The notes under the pieces: generated by a model
Database searches by the model: none
Seen by the model: only the letters and a program-made list of their open reading frames with translations
Told to the model about the DNA's origin: nothing
Made by a program: the position numbers and the translations under genes
Part shown: piece by piece, positions 62,333-64,000 of the stretch
Layout: every line of letters starts with the position of its first letter
Numbering within the stretch: the first letter of the stretch is position 1
NCBI GenBank assembly: GCA_046343415.1
Contig: JBKDNL010000126.1
Coordinates: 1-64,000 of the forward strand
Reading direction: 5' to 3'
DNA length: 64,000 nt
DNA from: JALHMQ01 sp020248785
GTDB lineage: Bacteria > Pseudomonadota > Gammaproteobacteria > Burkholderiales > Burkholderiaceae_F

Positions 62333-63259
62333 TCAGGCAAAGGCCTCCTCGAGCCGCCGCTTGTCCCAACCGGGCGCCAGCAACTCGATGAAGCTGTAAA
62401 CGAAACCGCGCAGGTAAGCACCCTGCTTGACCGCCAATCGCGTGGTATTGGTGCCAAACAGATGCCCGCAGGGCAGCATGACGAGGTTGTCGCGCCGCGG
62501 GTCGACGGCCACGGCGGCGACGATGCCCACCCCGAGCCCCACCTGCACGTAGGTCTTGATGACGTCGGCATCAATCGCCTCGAGCACGATGCTCGGTGCG
62601 ATGTTCGCTGCCGCGAACGCGGCATCGATCTTGGCGCGACCCGCGAAGTGAGCCTCGTAGGTCACGAGCGGGTTTCGCGCGAGGTCCTTCAGCGTGAGCT
62701 TGCCGGGCGTGAGCTGAAACTTGGCAAGCGCGTGCTGCGGCGGAACCACCGCGGCATGCTGCCACTCGTACACGCTGATCGAGCGCAGGCCCGGCGCGTC
62801 AGCCAACGACTCGGTGGCCACGCCAACATCGGCCTGCCCGTTGTTGAGCATCTGCACGATCTGCGGCGGATCGGCCTGCAGCAGCTTCAGACGAACCTGC
62901 GGATACTTGGACGCGAACTGCCGCACCACCTGCGGCAGCACGTAGCGCGCTTGCGTGTGCGTGGTCGCGACACGCAGGGTGCCAGAGGGTGAGCCGGCGT
63001 AATCGCGTGACAGCTTCTTGAGGTTGTCGGCTTCCTGCATGATCCGCTCGGCCGCCAGCAGCACCTGCTGACCAGGTGGCGTCAGGCCGAGGATCCGCTT
63101 GCCGCTACGAGCAAAAATCGACACGGCGAGCTCGTCTTCGAGCTCGATGATCGCCTTGGAAACGCCGGGCTGGGAGGTGTGCAGGATGCGGGCGGCGGCC
63201 GTGATGTTGAACTTCTGCCGCGCGACCTCTCGCAGAAACTTGAACTGTTGAAGGTTCAT
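62333..63259 (-). CDS. LysR-family regulator, CysB-like
   Basis: This 308-residue LysR protein has the N-terminal HTH (MNLQQFKFLREVARQKFNIT, LHTSQPGVSKAIIELEDEL) and a CysB-type effector domain (TTHTQARYVLPQVVRQF). CysB activates sulfate assimilation in response to O-acetylserine and thiosulfate. It starts at ATG 63259. It precedes the VOC gene on the same strand by about 195 nt, and whether it controls the catabolic cluster is unclear. Confidence 0.88.
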   Translation of the reverse strand: MNLQQFKFLREVARQKFNITAAARILHTSQPGVSKAIIELEDELAVSIFARSGKRILGLTPPGQQVLLAAERIMQEADNLKKLSRDYAGSPSGTLRVATTHTQARYVLPQVVRQFASKYPQVRLKLLQADPPQIVQMLNNGQADVGVATESLADAPGLRSISVYEWQHAAVVPPQHALAKFQLTPGKLTLKDLARNPLVTYEAHFAGRAKIDAAFAAANIAPSIVLEAIDADVIKTYVQVGLGVGIVAAVAVDPRRDNLVMLPCGHLFGTNTTRLAVKQGAYLRGFVYSFIELLAPGWDKRRLEEAFA

Positions 63260-63598
63260 TCGGGCTTCCGTTCTCAAGGAGGCGTGTGCCGACGATCACC
63301 CACTTCGACCTAAACGGCCACTTCACCCGCGCGCCGAAAGCAGTATATCGGTCGACGGACTTCGGCTCGGCACGGTCGTCGTGGACACGGCGCGGCGCCG
63401 CTCGTGCGCTTCGTCCGCAAAGCCGCAGATGCGCCGACACACGGGTAGCGAGCGTGTAGAGTTCCGTATCGCGACGCGCGCGCATCAATCGCGTCAATCC
63501 CGACCGACACGCACTTGCGCTCCTCGCGCGGGAAGCCTACAAAGAACGATCTTCTGCCGCCGGATCAGCGCGGCAAGCCACGCAGGAACACACCAACA
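63260..63598. other. Intergenic region upstream of nrdJ
   Basis: This 339-nt stretch separates the divergent cysB-like and nrdJ genes. I see no coding region, no cobalamin riboswitch B12 box and no clear NrdR box. Confidence 0.5.
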
Positions 63599-64000
63599 AT
63601 GAAACTGGACCAGGCGCAACTGCTGCTGGACGAGCAGCCCATTTCGATCGACGTACTTTTGGAGAAGTACGCCAAGGGAGAAGAAAGGACCGTTGATGAC
63701 GTGCGTCGCCGCGTGGCGCGCGGATTGGCTGCCGTCGAGGCGCCGGCCAGGCGCGCCGAGTGGGAACAGAAGTTCCATGAGGCGATGACCGAAGGCTTTA
63801 TCCCGGGCGGTCGTGTGAACTCGGCCGCCGGCACCGAGATCGCCGCCACGCTGATCAACTGCTTCGTGCAGCCCGTGGGCGACGCCATCAGCGGCGCGGG
63901 CACCGATGGCGTGCCCTCGATCTACCTCGCGCTCAATCAGGCGGCCGAGACCATGCGCCGCGGCGGCGGCGTGGGCTACGACTTCTCCACTCTCCGGCCC
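63599..64000 (+). CDS. nrdJ: Adenosylcobalamin-dependent ribonucleotide reductase (class II), 5' part
   Basis: The first 134 residues of a class II reductase (MKLDQAQLLLDEQPISIDVL) are present and run off the window end. GFIPGGRVNSAAGTEIAATL, INCFVQPVGDAISG (with a cysteine of the active-site redox pair) and AAETMRRGGGVGYDFSTL identify the family. It converts ribonucleotides to deoxyribonucleotides without oxygen, using a cobalamin radical. Confidence 0.9.
   Translation, partial: MKLDQAQLLLDEQPISIDVLLEKYAKGEERTVDDVRRRVARGLAAVEAPARRAEWEQKFHEAMTEGFIPGGRVNSAAGTEIAATLINCFVQPVGDAISGAGTDGVPSIYLALNQAAETMRRGGGVGYDFSTLRP

Noticed and set aside
63260..63598. Cobalamin riboswitch or NrdR operator before nrdJ
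   Set aside because: I found no B12-box consensus and no pair of NrdR-like palindromes.

Overview
The window is high-GC chromosomal DNA from a betaproteobacterium, most likely a member of Burkholderiales. The evidence is the gene content and order: recA-recX, DUF2889-sucC-sucD, terC, an FHA/PP2C pair, a type IV pilin, a kynBUA operon, a CysB-type regulator and a B12-dependent ribonucleotide reductase. I assign no genus.

Region 1 (about 0.1-20.6 kb) is a glycan locus bounded by mnmA and pilA. It encodes UDP-sugar enzymes for a 2,3-diacetamido-uronic acid (WbpB/WbpE/WbpD homologues, with a TviB-type 6-dehydrogenase on the other strand at 18.4-19.7 kb). It also has a WbpM-type 4,6-dehydratase (frameshifted at a GC run), a WbpV-like reductase, a WecA/WbpL-type initiating transferase, three glycosyltransferases, two asparagine-synthase-like amidotransferases, a PglK-like ABC flippase and one Wzy_C-family polymerase or ligase. 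I see no Wzx or Wzz. The Wzy_C gene lies close to pilA, so a short amidated glycan used on pilin is a reasonable alternative to a classical O antigen.

Region 2 (20.6-32.7 kb) is housekeeping: FHA protein, PP2C phosphatase, TerC, sucD/sucC, DUF2889, recX, recA with a LexA box, a TctD/TctE-like two-component pair and an EamA transporter. Small modules have been inserted among palindromic GC-rich repeats: a RelBE-type pair between 34-nt direct repeats, and a GIY-YIG nuclease gene sitting exactly between two perfect 28-nt inverted repeats, splitting sucC from sucD.

Region 3 (32.9-45.5 kb) is a decaying kynurenine operon followed by a thioesterase, glutaryl-CoA dehydrogenase, an outer-membrane-like protein, a serine hydrolase and a transglutaminase. 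kynU is split by about 4.7 kb of IS3, IS630 and IS1380 remnants carrying a branched-chain-type substrate-binding protein. Several genes here have single or double base frameshifts at homopolymers or GC runs. They could be true decay or long-read assembly error.

Region 4 (45.6-49.9 kb) has a hydrolase, a SemiSWEET, a membrane protein, tRNA-Ala(CGC), and then a small defence-like patch: an RHH antitoxin/Doc pair with an operator, a conserved protein of unknown function, and an internally deleted remnant of a TOTE-type primase-helicase.

Region 5 (49.9-64 kb) is an RND efflux operon with a divergent TetR, an esterase, a minus-strand catabolic cluster (VOC protein, PanE-like reductase, FAD monooxygenase, 3-hydroxyisobutyrate-dehydrogenase-like protein) interrupted by a 189-bp MITE, a CysB-like regulator and the 5' end of nrdJ.
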